From the NCBI GenBank assembly GCA_044352985.1, contig JBILCU010000006.1, forward strand, positions 1 through 64,000: DNA of 64,000 nucleotides, in the 5' to 3' direction. Under the pieces are notes generated by a model that was given only the letters and a program-made list of their open reading frames with translations, was not told the DNA's origin and searched no databases. The position numbers and the translations under genes were made by a program. Below are positions 42,903 to 53,151 of the stretch, one piece after another. The stretch comes from JADJDM01 sp044352985. GTDB lineage: Bacteria > Bacteroidota > Bacteroidia > B-17B0 > Aurantibacillaceae. Every line of letters starts with the position of its first letter. Position 1 is the first letter of the stretch.

Positions 42903-44864
42903 TTAATAGGTTGACTTAATAAACTTCGTCACCTTTAAAAGATTTCCGGATTCGTCTTTAATTGTTATGAAATACATTCCATCTGTAATATCCTTTATTT
43001 CTATTGATTGTTTTGTTGTGCCATTTAAAATTAGTTTACCAGAAACATCATGTATCGTAAAATGATATTGAGTTATGTTAGCATTAATAGTGTTATTAAT
43101 AATTAAATTATCTTTTGAAGGATTTGGATAAACACTGATAAGATTATTATCGCTTAATTCTCTAATGCTTATCAAGTTTGCATCACGGGTAACTGTTCCT
43201 TTATTCAAAATCCAATTATTAGGATCAGTAGTAACATTACTGATTGTTCCGTTAATAGTAAATGTATAGTCTTTAGCCAAAGCATCTTGATACACTTTAA
43301 TAATAGTATCCCCATTGCTTCGTGTTAATTTAAATTCAATAGGGGTTATAAATAAAGGTGTAACGGATGACATTGAAACTGTTTCTGTATTTTTCAGATA
43401 AAAATTAGTTCCAACTTGATTCCATTTTACTGTAAAGGTAGGATAACCTTCACCAAAAATCCATTGATTAAAAAATTGAGTAAGATCTAAGCCCGTTGTG
43501 TTTTCTACAGATGATTTAAAAGAAAGAATTGATGCTGTATTATATGAATATTGTTGTTGGAAATTTTTTAAAGCAGTAAAAAACAAATTGTCATCATTAA
43601 TGATAAAACGTAGTGAATGAATAATTGCCGAACCTTTATCATAAGATAAGCGAGAACTAAATATTCTGTTTACATCTAAAGTATCAGGATTATAAACACT
43701 ACCTCCTGTTTGAGACATTACATTAGTATGTACTTGCAACATGGTTGAAGCAGCATTAGAAGGGTTAAATTGTTCTAATGCCAAATGCTCGCAATAAGAA
43801 GCAAAGCCTTCGTTAATAAAAATATCCTTCCATGTGCTGCATGTTACATAATCTCCCCACCATTGATGGCCTAATTCATGTGCTACTAACTCAAAATTAA
43901 AAAATCCCATTGAAGACATTGTTTGATGTTCCATTCCACCACTAAAAGGAGCCATAGCGTGACCATACTTTTCATCGGCAAACGGATATAAGCCAAACTT
44001 ATCAGAGAAAAACTCAACTAAATCATCTGTTTGATCAATAACAGATTTAAAATTGGATAGGGTTGCGGGATTATCATAAATATAATTTTGAATTAAAATA
44101 GAATCTGTTGTGCCTGCAGGATGCGCATAAAAACTATAATCAACATATTTGGCAATAGCAACAGAAATTAAATAATAATCAATCACATGTTTGCTTTTCC
44201 ATTCGTAACGTTTTTTTGTTCCTAAATCAACAACAGCTGTTAGTATACCATTTGATCCAACTTTATTGGCCGCATCTGTTGTTACATATACATAAACAGA
44301 ATCGAGTTTATCTTGTAATTGCTGTTTGCACGGAAACCATTCGTATGCAGAATATGGCTCACTTAAACTCCAAGTTACCTGGTTGCCCCAACTTTGTGAA
44401 GTGCCATTATTTAAACCATCGCCAATTGCCGATCCATTTAGTGTTGGCGCGGTGCCTCTATAATAAATGGTTGCATCAATCATCTCGTTTTGCTGAAGCG
44501 TATTGGATAAAACAAAACTTACCGCGTGTAAATTACGAATTGGAGTAACTAATGATCCGTTTATTCTTGCGGAATCAATGATCAAGCTACTATATAACTC
44601 TAAACCAAAAGTGTCTAAAGTGCTAGATTTTACTCGAGCAAGACTTCTTACATTTCCACTTACACTTTTACCTGTGCGTTCCATATTTAAGTTGAGATGT
44701 TGAAATTTCATGTCGTATTTGTTCATTAAAACAACATGATTTAAAGGCACTGATTGTGTATGATTGGAAGGATTAGATTTAAATACAGAACAAGCTCTTT
44801 GCGAAAAGAGTTGAGAATTAAACAAACTTATGGTTAATGTTAAAAATAAAATTGATTTTTTCAT
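42903..44864 (-). CDS. secreted M1-family aminopeptidase with T9SS sorting domain
   Basis: 653 residues with a signal peptide (1-21). The M1 exopeptidase motif is GGMEHQTM, followed by the zinc site HELGHQWWGDY (near residue 328) and NEGFASYCEHLALEQ supplying the third zinc ligand. The C-terminal 85 residues (ISVYPNPSKDNLII to LKVTKFIKSTY) are a type A T9SS sorting domain. It should be a cell-surface or secreted zinc aminopeptidase, useful for peptide scavenging. It is transcribed alone. Confidence 0.93.
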   Translation of the reverse strand: MKKSILFLTLTISLFNSQLFSQRACSVFKSNPSNHTQSVPLNHVVLMNKYDMKFQHLNLNMERTGKSVSGNVRSLARVKSSTLDTFGLELYSSLIIDSARINGSLVTPIRNLHAVSFVLSNTLQQNEMIDATIYYRGTAPTLNGSAIGDGLNNGTSQSWGNQVTWSLSEPYSAYEWFPCKQQLQDKLDSVYVYVTTDAANKVGSNGILTAVVDLGTKKRYEWKSKHVIDYYLISVAIAKYVDYSFYAHPAGTTDSILIQNYIYDNPATLSNFKSVIDQTDDLVEFFSDKFGLYPFADEKYGHAMAPFSGGMEHQTMSSMGFFNFELVAHELGHQWWGDYVTCSTWKDIFINEGFASYCEHLALEQFNPSNAASTMLQVHTNVMSQTGGSVYNPDTLDVNRIFSSRLSYDKGSAIIHSLRFIINDDNLFFTALKNFQQQYSYNTASILSFKSSVENTTGLDLTQFFNQWIFGEGYPTFTVKWNQVGTNFYLKNTETVSMSSVTPLFITPIEFKLTRSNGDTIIKVYQDALAKDYTFTINGTISNVTTDPNNWILNKGTVTRDANLISIRELSDNNLISVYPNPSKDNLIINNTINANITQYHFTIHDVSGKLILNGTTKQSIEIKDITDGMYFITIKDESGNLLKVTKFIKSTY

Positions 44865-44992
44865 GATTCTTCTAATTGCGATTAGCTAAACTAATAAGGA
44901 AGCAATTGAAAAACAATTTTAACACACTTTTTTACATAGAAGGCAATTATCCTCTATTTAGTGGAAATGGAAAATTAGTGTTGTTAAGGGTA

Positions 44993-46273
44993 TTACCAAT
45001 TATTATCACTCATGTTAAACCTAACATTCACTACATTATTGTAGATAGAACCAAAATTATAACTCAAGCCACTATAAAAGAAATAAGAAAAATTTGATTT
45101 CAATTGCGCTTGTCCAAGCAGTATAGCTTCTTGCGAAACTTCTTCTTTTCGTAAAAAATACTGATCGTTTACAACTGAAAAATTTCCGCCTAAATTGATA
45201 TTTAATCCTTTTGCAACATTTAAACTAACATTAGGAGAAATATTAACACGGTAGAATTTTTGCTTATGAAAATATTGAAATGAACCAATATCACAATTTA
45301 AAGAACCCCATTTTTCTACTTGTCTGTAGCTTACCACTAAAGAATGTAAAAAATACCACTCGTATAATTTATCTAAATATGTAGGAGTAAAAAAATCCAC
45401 ATACCTTGCTCCTATTCTATAGTTTAACGTTAATCTTCTTTTCGTTGCATCATCATAAGGAAAAACATTGTATTCAATTGATGGATATAATGAAGTGCTA
45501 TTTTTTAAATTCTGAACGGTAGATGCAAAATAGGTAGCAAAATAACCAACAGCAGCATGCTTACCTAAAGTTATTGCATCAAAACTATAGGCGCCTATAT
45601 TATTTACAAATGCCGAAATGGAAGTTGAATCATTAACGGTGTATTTTTGAAAATTACCATATTGAAAAAAACCAGTTTCAAATCTGTTTTTTTGAGATGT
45701 TCTGTTGGTATTAAAATTAGAAAACATATCAAACTGTTTACTATATGCTTGTCCACTTCCAGAAAGATTACCACTTATTGAGAACAGCCATAAATTCCAT
45801 TTATCTTTTACTTGATCAGCATTTGCTGTATTCTCTAAGCCTGTTATTGAATAATTAATCTTACTTGCTAAATTTGATTTGAGTAAATAAGGTAAAACAC
45901 CTTTTTTAATTGCGTCTCTTATACCTTCTCTTATTTCGCCATTTGATTGATTAGGTATTGCATTAAACTTTTCTGTTGTTGTAATATCTTTAAAATTATT
46001 TTCTCCTGAAAATTCCAAGGTAAATTCAGTTCCGCCATTGCCAGTATTTATAGTTCTTAAAAGAATAACAATATCTGCTAATCGTCTGTCTCTAACAAAA
46101 TTTAGAAAGGTAATTTCATTTTTGTAATAATTTTGATCGCAATAATCGCAAACAAGAAAAACCTTTGGAGCATCGTTTCTTTGAATGGTATCTGAAGGTT
46201 GAGCTTTAAAGACAAAAGGTGATAAAAGTAAAAAAGCAAAAAGTAATTTAAAAAAAGATAGTCTCATGTTCAA
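44993..46273 (-). CDS. probable outer-membrane protein, unknown function (426 aa)
   Basis: A signal peptide ends near residue 24 (FVFKAQ). Residues 38-50 carry VFLVCDYCDQNYY and a short alpha-beta part (EITFLNFVRDRRLADIVILL). From about residue 130 to the end it is a beta-barrel-like series of strands ending KSNFSYFFYSGLSYNFG and VVNVRFNMSDNNW. I do not know the family. The CDYC motif is a possible metal or disulfide site. It lies 8 bp downstream of the methyltransferase gene on the same strand. Confidence 0.65.
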   Translation of the reverse strand: MNMRLSFFKLLFAFLLLSPFVFKAQPSDTIQRNDAPKVFLVCDYCDQNYYKNEITFLNFVRDRRLADIVILLRTINTGNGGTEFTLEFSGENNFKDITTTEKFNAIPNQSNGEIREGIRDAIKKGVLPYLLKSNLASKINYSITGLENTANADQVKDKWNLWLFSISGNLSGSGQAYSKQFDMFSNFNTNRTSQKNRFETGFFQYGNFQKYTVNDSTSISAFVNNIGAYSFDAITLGKHAAVGYFATYFASTVQNLKNSTSLYPSIEYNVFPYDDATKRRLTLNYRIGARYVDFFTPTYLDKLYEWYFLHSLVVSYRQVEKWGSLNCDIGSFQYFHKQKFYRVNISPNVSLNVAKGLNINLGGNFSVVNDQYFLRKEEVSQEAILLGQAQLKSNFSYFFYSGLSYNFGSIYNNVVNVRFNMSDNNW

Positions 46274-46280
46274 ATGTAAT

Positions 46281-47156
46281 CTATTTTTTTACTAGTTTGC
46301 CCCAAACGCCCAAAGGAAGCTTAATACCAGTTTTTGCAGGAATATATAGTTCTCCAATAGTTAATTCAGATTTATTTTTTTTCGAAAAATCTGATAACAT
46401 GTTTTCTGCTACAAGCGCTGAAAAACCTAATGAATAAGCGTTTAAAATGAGTAAGTGCTCTTTTGGATTTAGTAACTGCAAAACACTTTCCATCATTTCC
46501 TGAATGTTTTCTTCTAGTTTCCATTTTTCACCATTGGCACCATGCCCGTAAGCAGGAGGATCCAAAATGATACCATGGTATTGATTGCCTCTTCGAATTT
46601 CTTTTTTTACAAATTTCAATGCATCATCAACCATCCAACGAATACCATCTAGTTTTGAATTACTCATGTTTTCATTTGCCCATGTAACAACTTGTTTAAT
46701 AGAATCGACATGAGTTACATCAGCACCTGCAGCTTTAGCAGCAATAGAAGCACCACCGGTGTATGCAAATAAATTTAAAAATTTAACGTTTTTCTTAGTA
46801 TGTAAAAACTGGTAAATGCTTTTCCAGTTAACTGCCTGTTCAGGAAAAATACCAACATGCTTAAACGATGTTAAGCCCAAACGAAAAACGAGAGGAATAT
46901 CTTTGTCTACTTCGTATTGAATTTTCCATTGATCAGGCATGTTTTTTAATTTTTGCCAAATGCCTGCAGAACTTGATTTGGGAATAAATTTTACATGCGC
47001 TTGTTGTTCCCACTCTTTTTGAGTAAGGGATTTTTTCCAAACTGCTTGTGGTTCGGGACGAATGGTAATGTATTTACCAAAACGTTCTAGTTTTTCAAAA
47101 TCTCCACAATCTAATAATTCGTAGTCGGTAAAATATTGAGGGCTAAGTAATTGCAT
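46281..47156 (-). CDS. class I SAM-dependent methyltransferase (RlmI/RlmK-like)
   Basis: A 291-residue protein. LFAYTGGASIAAKAAGADVTHVDS is motif I for SAM binding (acidic loop D at the end), and GIILDPPAYGHG is the DPPxYG motif typical of the rRNA m5C/RlmI-like branch acting on RNA. It has no PUA domain, unlike RlmI itself. It is probably an rRNA methyltransferase, cytoplasmic. The gene starts 2 bp after the end of the sensor gene at 47159. Confidence 0.83.
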   Translation of the reverse strand: MQLLSPQYFTDYELLDCGDFEKLERFGKYITIRPEPQAVWKKSLTQKEWEQQAHVKFIPKSSSAGIWQKLKNMPDQWKIQYEVDKDIPLVFRLGLTSFKHVGIFPEQAVNWKSIYQFLHTKKNVKFLNLFAYTGGASIAAKAAGADVTHVDSIKQVVTWANENMSNSKLDGIRWMVDDALKFVKKEIRRGNQYHGIILDPPAYGHGANGEKWKLEENIQEMMESVLQLLNPKEHLLILNAYSLGFSALVAENMLSDFSKKNKSELTIGELYIPAKTGIKLPLGVWGKLVKK

Positions 47157-47158
47157 AA

Positions 47159-50100
47159 TTATAATTTTATTCCAACAATTGTAGTATCATCCAATTGTGC
47201 GTATTGCGAAATTAACTGTTTATATGTTTCGTTAATTGTTTTTTTCTGATCGTTTAGCGCTAAAGAAGAAATGCCGAATAAAAATTGTTTGAATTTTTCT
47301 TGTCGTTGTGTTTTTGGTATGCCTTGGTATTGATCTTCGAATCCATCAGTGCACAGGTAAATCAAATCTTCTTGGTTAACTACAATTTCATAATTAGTAA
47401 AATTTATTGCTGATGCTGATCCTATATTGACTTTATCGCCGATTATTTCTTTTATTGTGTTTTGTTGAACGCAAATTAAATTCAAATGTGCTCCTGCAAA
47501 TTGTATTTTGCTTTTATCAGCAGATATTTTACACAAACCAATATCCATTCCATCCTGCAATTGAAAACCAAAACCTGATGTTTTAAATGCTTCTGCAGCT
47601 AAAACATTTAAATGATTTAATAAAGCAGAAGGATTTTCTCCTTCATGTTTGGCCCATACCTTATCAAGCAATTGATTGGCCATAATGCTTATGAATGCCG
47701 CCGGTATTCCGTGGCCGGTACAATCAACAACAGCAATGTAAATGCCGCCATTGTATTGTTGCATCCAAACAAAATCTCCACTAACTAATTCTTTAGATTG
47801 AACCCAACAAAAACTTTCAGGGAAATGTTTTTGCAATTCTTGTTCTGCAACAAAAGTGTTTTCCTGAATTCGTTTTGCATAGAACATGGAGTCAGTTAAA
47901 TCTTTGTTTTTATCTGCTAATTCAGCATTCATTTGAGCTAGTTCAAATGTTCTTTCATTCACTCTTTTTTCCAATACAATTTTTGATTTCATCAACCGGG
48001 CATTTCTAAATTTATCAAAACCATAAATTGAAAAAGCTACAAAAGCAATGATTAAAATAATGAAAACACTTGTTTGCCAAAATGGTGGTTTAACTTTAAA
48101 GGCATAACTAATTGTTTTACTCCAAACTCCATCTTGATTGCATGCTTTAATTTTAAAAGTATAATCTCCTGCAGGTAAATTTGTATAAACCGCTTCGTGT
48201 ACCATATAATTTACTTTTATCCAAGCTTTATCAAATCCTAGTAACGTGTATTCATATGTTAGTTGATCAGGACTTGTTAATGAAATACCATCAAATAAAA
48301 ACGTGAGATTATTTCCTTTGTGTGTAAAAATTTGATCGGCAGGAAGAGTGGTGTCTTTAGCGTTGACTTTTATTCCTGTTAAATTTACAATAGGCGGAAC
48401 TTCATTTTTAAAATCTTGTTGAGGATTAAATTTTAAAGCGCCCATGATGGTTCCAAACCACAAATTTCCTAATGAATCAATGCACGCAGCATTTGGATTA
48501 CATTCTGAACCTGAGAATCCATTTGATTTATCATATAATTTAAATTGTTGCCTTTGCTGATTAAAAACTTCAAGTCCTTTATTAGAACCTATCCACACGT
48601 TATTTAATTGATCAACTACTAATGAATAAGGAGATTCTGTTTTTAATCCATTTTCACGATTATAATTATTGAATTTTTTTCCATCAAATTTATAGAGACC
48701 TCCACCGTAAGCGCCAATCCATAAATTACCCGTTTTGTCTTCAGTAATACTTAAAATGAATCGATGTTTTAATCCTTGTTTTTCGTCATAAGTTTTAAAC
48801 GCTTTTCCATCATAGGAAGTAAGGTTACCTCCCAACGCAGCAAACCAAATTGTTTGTTTACTATCGTTAAAAATTTTATATATGTGATTGCCTCCTAAAC
48901 CTTCTTCGTTACCAAAATTTTTGAGTTGACCTGTTTGCGAATAGTATCGTGATGCGCCATTTCTGGTGCCAATCCAAACACAACCTGTTTTATCTTCTGC
49001 AATGGAATATACTACATTACTTGATAAGCCATTTGACTGTGTGATATGTTCTGCTTTTAAAGTGGTAGTATTAATTTTATAAACCCCATCAAAAGAAGTG
49101 CCTGCCCATAAATTGTTTTTTGAATCAATAAATAAACAGCTAATAGCAAGTTCAGGTACTGAAATTATTTTTTTTAATTGTTTAGAAATAACATGTCCCT
49201 TGTTTCCATACTTTAAAGTAAGCATTGCAATTCCTTTATTAGTTCCTATCCAAGTTTTATTTGATTGATCACAAGTAATACTCCAAATGATGTTGTTTGG
49301 AATAGAATCCGCTTCATCAAAGAGTTGAAATTTTTCGCCTTGCAATTGATTTAACCCTAAATCTGTTGCAACCCAAATGGAATGTTCTCTGTCTTCAAAA
49401 ATACTATTTACCGAAAAATAATTTAAACCCTGACGTGTACTATATTTAGTGAGGAGATTAGTTTTTGAATCTAAACACATTGCTCCGCCGCCTACTGTTC
49501 CAATCCAAATGTTATTATTACTGTCTTTTAGAATTGATTTAATGAAATTCGAACTCAATCCATTCAAAACACTATAATTTGCTTTTAATTTTAAGTCTAA
49601 CGAAGTTGAATTAGCCAAAGAAGTATAACACGCTAATCCTTCGTCGGCAGAGCCAATCCATAATTCGTTTTTATTTCCTTTACAAATACTGATTAGTCGA
49701 TTACTGAAAAGCCCTTCATTTTTTGTAATAACAAAAATGGATTGCCGGATTGTTGCTTTATTTAAAGAATGACAATAGGCGAGCCCTGAATCTGTTGCAA
49801 ATACTGGAAAACCATTATTATCAAACACACAATCATAAACATTATTAGAAGGTAATCCGTTTGAATTAGTAATAGTTTGAAGGTGTTTATACTCTTTATC
49901 TAAAACAATAACTCCTGCTCCTTCTGTAGTAATCCAATATTGTTCGTTTTTATCTTGCTTAATTGAAAGAATTGTTTTTTGCTTTGTGAATTTAAGAACA
50001 TCAAGGTTTTCAAAAATTTGTAATTTGTAATTATAACGACTAATGTTTCCGGCCCAATGACCAAATAGAATATCACCGTTTTTTGTATTGCAAGATGAAA

Positions 50101-50356
50101 CAATCCAATCCTCCGCCAAATGTTGGTTTTTTGTATAGGATACAAACTGATAACCGTTATATTTTGATAAACCGGCAATTGTACCTAACCATAAATTTCC
50201 ATCATTATCTTGAACCATGGTCTCTACCTGATTTTGAATAAGGCCATTTTCCATATTAAACCAGTTGATGCTGGTAGTTTGAGCACTACTTATCCATGCT
50301 CTTAAGAAGAGTATTATTAAAAAAGTAAAAAAGATATGTTTTTTAAAGTGGTACAT
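47159..50356 (-). CDS. propeller sensor with SpoIIE-type phosphatase output
   Basis: 1,065 residues. After a signal or anchor segment (1-25) come about 14 Reg_prop beta-propeller blades (to about residue 640; repeated NLWLGT-, WIGTxxGG-like cores). A Y_Y_Y domain follows (about 680-755, YEYTLLGFDKAWI), one membrane helix (about 760-780), a coiled coil, and a PP2C/SpoIIE phosphatase domain (SGDFVWMQ, VVDCTGHGIPAAFISIM, CTDGFEDQ, DDTTIVGIKL) with the metal-binding Asp residues. It should sense an outside signal and dephosphorylate a cytoplasmic partner, probably an anti-sigma antagonist. It overlaps the upstream gene (50343) by 14 bp. Confidence 0.92.
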   Translation of the reverse strand: MYHFKKHIFFTFLIILFLRAWISSAQTTSINWFNMENGLIQNQVETMVQDNDGNLWLGTIAGLSKYNGYQFVSYTKNQHLAEDWIVSSCNTKNGDILFGHWAGNISRYNYKLQIFENLDVLKFTKQKTILSIKQDKNEQYWITTEGAGVIVLDKEYKHLQTITNSNGLPSNNVYDCVFDNNGFPVFATDSGLAYCHSLNKATIRQSIFVITKNEGLFSNRLISICKGNKNELWIGSADEGLACYTSLANSTSLDLKLKANYSVLNGLSSNFIKSILKDSNNNIWIGTVGGGAMCLDSKTNLLTKYSTRQGLNYFSVNSIFEDREHSIWVATDLGLNQLQGEKFQLFDEADSIPNNIIWSITCDQSNKTWIGTNKGIAMLTLKYGNKGHVISKQLKKIISVPELAISCLFIDSKNNLWAGTSFDGVYKINTTTLKAEHITQSNGLSSNVVYSIAEDKTGCVWIGTRNGASRYYSQTGQLKNFGNEEGLGGNHIYKIFNDSKQTIWFAALGGNLTSYDGKAFKTYDEKQGLKHRFILSITEDKTGNLWIGAYGGGLYKFDGKKFNNYNRENGLKTESPYSLVVDQLNNVWIGSNKGLEVFNQQRQQFKLYDKSNGFSGSECNPNAACIDSLGNLWFGTIMGALKFNPQQDFKNEVPPIVNLTGIKVNAKDTTLPADQIFTHKGNNLTFLFDGISLTSPDQLTYEYTLLGFDKAWIKVNYMVHEAVYTNLPAGDYTFKIKACNQDGVWSKTISYAFKVKPPFWQTSVFIILIIAFVAFSIYGFDKFRNARLMKSKIVLEKRVNERTFELAQMNAELADKNKDLTDSMFYAKRIQENTFVAEQELQKHFPESFCWVQSKELVSGDFVWMQQYNGGIYIAVVDCTGHGIPAAFISIMANQLLDKVWAKHEGENPSALLNHLNVLAAEAFKTSGFGFQLQDGMDIGLCKISADKSKIQFAGAHLNLICVQQNTIKEIIGDKVNIGSASAINFTNYEIVVNQEDLIYLCTDGFEDQYQGIPKTQRQEKFKQFLFGISSLALNDQKKTINETYKQLISQYAQLDDTTIVGIKL

Positions 50357-51614
50357 TATACTGTTTTAGCTCATTAAAATAATCGTATTCGTTTATTTGT
50401 TTGTCGTTTTTATAATAGTATGTTAAGCCCCAATTGAATTTCTCTTTTCTGAAATTTTTTTTCAGATTTCCCTCAGAAATGTAAATGTAATAAACACTTT
50501 TAAAGATATATTGTTCAAAGTCGGTTGTTACTCCAATTACAGGATGTTTTTTTGTAGTTGCTTGATAGTTTTTCTCATTTTTTACGGCAATTTTTAATTG
50601 TCCGAATAATTCTTTTTGATAAATACCTTCATAAATTTGCAATTGTTTGTTTTTAATTTTTGCTGAAACACGAAGATCTTCTGCACTTACTTTTGCAAGA
50701 GCCTCTCTTTTTAAAACGGCTATTACTTCGTTATCAGATTCTGCTTTTATATTCTTGTCTGTAGATTTACTTTTTAATACTCTTTCATTTTCAGCAACAG
50801 ATTTAAGTAAATTGGCTTCAACATTTTTTTTAATGGTTTTATTTTGGTTTTCCGTAATTTTTTTTCGTTCAAACGTTATTTTTAAATAAACCTCATCTTC
50901 TTTAATTCGTTCTAAAGCATCTTTAATGTTGTTTTCCTTTTTTTCTGACTTAACAAGTGTTGATTTCATTTTGTCTGAAAGCAATTTTTTCATTCGTTCT
51001 GCTTCCTCTAAAGCGTTTTTTTCTGCTAATAATTGTTGCTCTTTAAGTAGTCGTTCTTCTTCCTCTTTTAATTTATTTGAAAGGATTTTATTTTTGTCTT
51101 CTTCGGTTTTTACTAATTCATCTTGTGTTTTAATATCTTCCGGTTTATAATATAATTCCTTTACGAAATTATCTACATAATTATCTTCGTCGATGAAGCG
51201 TTTATTTCCATCGTATACAATTTTGACAAATGGTTGTTTAAAAGCTTCATAATTTAAATTCGTTTGATTAAGCTCAAAAAAATTGACATCAATTTCATAA
51301 ATCGGATAGATTTTTTTTGTTGATGGGCAAGCAGATGAATATATCATTCCGAACATTTCTACACAGCCAGGAGAATTAAATACAATTCTATAATCAATGC
51401 CTAATTCTAAATCAAACATAAACCTTCCATTTCTACCGGTGCTTACTTCAGCAATTTTTGTATTACCAGAAAAAATTTTGATTTGTGCACCCGCAAGTGA
51501 TTTGTAATTTTTTACTGTTTTCCCGGAAAATTCAAGATAGCCTTTCTCTTGCGCAGAAATAGATGCTGAAAAGCAAATAAAGAAAAAAGACAATATGACT
51601 AAAATAAATCGCAA
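50343..51614 (-). CDS. periplasmic regulatory-domain/coiled-coil protein coupled to the sensor
   Basis: 423 residues. A signal peptide (1-21) precedes a carboxypeptidase-regulatory-like beta-sandwich (GKTVKNYKSLAGAQIKIFSG), then NLNYEAFKQPFVKIVYDGNKRF and a long charged coiled coil (about 155-310, rich in Lys and Glu). A C-terminal domain follows (FEQYIFKSVYYIYISEG). The order (sandwich, Y/F-x-QP linker, charged helix) parallels the 947-residue protein at 35384, so the two are distant relatives. Its stop overlaps the start of the SpoIIE sensor by 14 bp, so they are probably made together. Confidence 0.7.
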   Translation of the reverse strand: MRFILVILSFFFICFSASISAQEKGYLEFSGKTVKNYKSLAGAQIKIFSGNTKIAEVSTGRNGRFMFDLELGIDYRIVFNSPGCVEMFGMIYSSACPSTKKIYPIYEIDVNFFELNQTNLNYEAFKQPFVKIVYDGNKRFIDEDNYVDNFVKELYYKPEDIKTQDELVKTEEDKNKILSNKLKEEEERLLKEQQLLAEKNALEEAERMKKLLSDKMKSTLVKSEKKENNIKDALERIKEDEVYLKITFERKKITENQNKTIKKNVEANLLKSVAENERVLKSKSTDKNIKAESDNEVIAVLKREALAKVSAEDLRVSAKIKNKQLQIYEGIYQKELFGQLKIAVKNEKNYQATTKKHPVIGVTTDFEQYIFKSVYYIYISEGNLKKNFRKEKFNWGLTYYYKNDKQINEYDYFNELKQYNVPL

Positions 51615-51653
51615 AGAATAAAAACAAAGTTTAAGTTACATTTTTTAAATGAA

Positions 51654-52970
51654 TCACACAATGTTTCTCGCTTCTGCTAATGCTTTTTTATACGTTGCCA
51701 AAAAACGTTCACGTGCAAATTTGTGCTCAACAATTTCTTTTACGTATGCGGAAGTTCCGTATTCCGGAACCCATTTTTTAATGTATTTAAATTCTGAATC
51801 AAATTTTTTAGTTTGTTCGTAAGGATTAAAAACCCTGAAATAAGGCGCTGCATCGCAGCCGCAGCCTGCTGCCCATTGCCAGCCACCATTGTTAGCGGAT
51901 AAATCAAAATCATTTAATTTCTCAGCAAAATAAGCTTCGCCCCAACGATAGTCAATAAGCAAATGTTTGGTTAAAAAACTGGCTACAATCATTCGCACAC
52001 GATTGTGCATGAAACCTGTAGTGTTTAATTCGCGCATGCCTGCATCAACAATCGGGTAACCAGTTTTGCCTTCGCACCATTTTTTAAATTCAACTTCGTT
52101 GTTTCTCCACTCAATACGCTCGTAATCTTTTTTAAAACAAGTTGTGGCCACCTTTGGGAAATGACATAAAATCATCATGTAAAAATCCCGCCAAATGATT
52201 TCATTCAAATACGTTTCACTTAATGGCTGCGACCATTTTGCTAATTTTCGTACGCTAATTGTTCCAAAACGAAGGTGCATACTCAGTCGAGAAGTCCCTG
52301 CTATTGATGGAAAATCACGGTTATCTTTGTAGTTGATAATTGTATTTTGATCTGCAACCGGAATTTCAGCGCGGATGTCAGTTAGCTGAAACCCAATTTC
52401 TTCCATGCTTGGAAATGAATTCGAATTTTCCTCTTTGCTAAAATTCTTATAATACTCTTTACACGAATAAGAAGAAAGAGAAGTTTCATTTAATCGCTGT
52501 TTCCATTTTCTGCTGTAAGGTGTAAAGATGGTGTAAGGCAAACCGTCATCTTTTACTACTTCACTTTTCTCAAATACGCATTGGTCTTTGAAAGTTTTAA
52601 AAACAATATTCGAATTACTTAATAATGCATTTATTATTGAATCGCGCTCATTGGTATAAGGTTCATAATCGTGATTGGTATACACATTTTCTATGTAATG
52701 CTTACTTATTATATTTTTAAAAACTTCTTCAGGAATTCCGTAAAAAACCCAAATAGCAGATTGAAATTCTTTTAATTGTGAATTTAATCGTTGAAGCGTT
52801 TTATGAATAAAATCAACCCTTCTGTCGTGTTTATTTTCAAGTTTATCTAAAATGTGTTTATCAAAAATAAACATCAATTGTACATTTTTATTTTCACTTA
52901 AGGCATGATATAGAGCTACATTATCTTCAATCCTTAAATCTCTGCGTAACCAAACAATTGTTTTTTTCAT
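51654..52970 (-). CDS. phr: deoxyribodipyrimidine photolyase / cryptochrome family
   Basis: A 438-residue protein. The N-terminus TIVWLRRDLRIEDNVAL is the photolyase alpha-beta antenna domain. The C-terminal FAD domain has GTSRLSMHLRFGTIS, TGYPIVDAGMREL, GFMHNRVRMIVASFL and NNGGWQWAAGCGCDAAPYFRVFNP, all conserved in class I CPD photolyases. It repairs UV-induced pyrimidine dimers using blue light. Length is near normal (about 440-470). The start codon lies at the edge of a 90-bp tandem repeat. Confidence 0.94.
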   Translation of the reverse strand: MKKTIVWLRRDLRIEDNVALYHALSENKNVQLMFIFDKHILDKLENKHDRRVDFIHKTLQRLNSQLKEFQSAIWVFYGIPEEVFKNIISKHYIENVYTNHDYEPYTNERDSIINALLSNSNIVFKTFKDQCVFEKSEVVKDDGLPYTIFTPYSRKWKQRLNETSLSSYSCKEYYKNFSKEENSNSFPSMEEIGFQLTDIRAEIPVADQNTIINYKDNRDFPSIAGTSRLSMHLRFGTISVRKLAKWSQPLSETYLNEIIWRDFYMMILCHFPKVATTCFKKDYERIEWRNNEVEFKKWCEGKTGYPIVDAGMRELNTTGFMHNRVRMIVASFLTKHLLIDYRWGEAYFAEKLNDFDLSANNGGWQWAAGCGCDAAPYFRVFNPYEQTKKFDSEFKYIKKWVPEYGTSAYVKEIVEHKFARERFLATYKKALAEARNIV

Positions 52971-53150
52971 ATGTAGCTATTTATTGTTTTTTAATTGCCA
53001 TATGTTATACGCCATGTATCATCATTTATTCTTTTGTACTGAAACACATGGCTATTTCATATGTAGCTATTTATTGTTTTTTAATTGCCATATGTTATAC
53101 GCCATGTATCATCATTTATTCTTTTGCACTGAGGCACATGGCTATTTCAT
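52965..53150. repeat. 90-bp tandem repeat filling the gap between two genes
   Basis: Copy 1 is 52965-53054 and copy 2 is 53055-53144, with three base differences; a third copy begins TTTCAT (53145-53150) and stops. Each unit includes a GCCATGT...ACATGGC inverted pair that could form a 7-bp stem. It runs from the photolyase start codon to the last bases before the stop codon of the next gene. Confidence 0.93.
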
Positions 53151-53151
53151 C

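Noticed and set aside
44876..45097. Short + strand frame between two - strand genes
   Set aside because: It overlaps the 3' end of the 426-residue gene and has no recognisable features.
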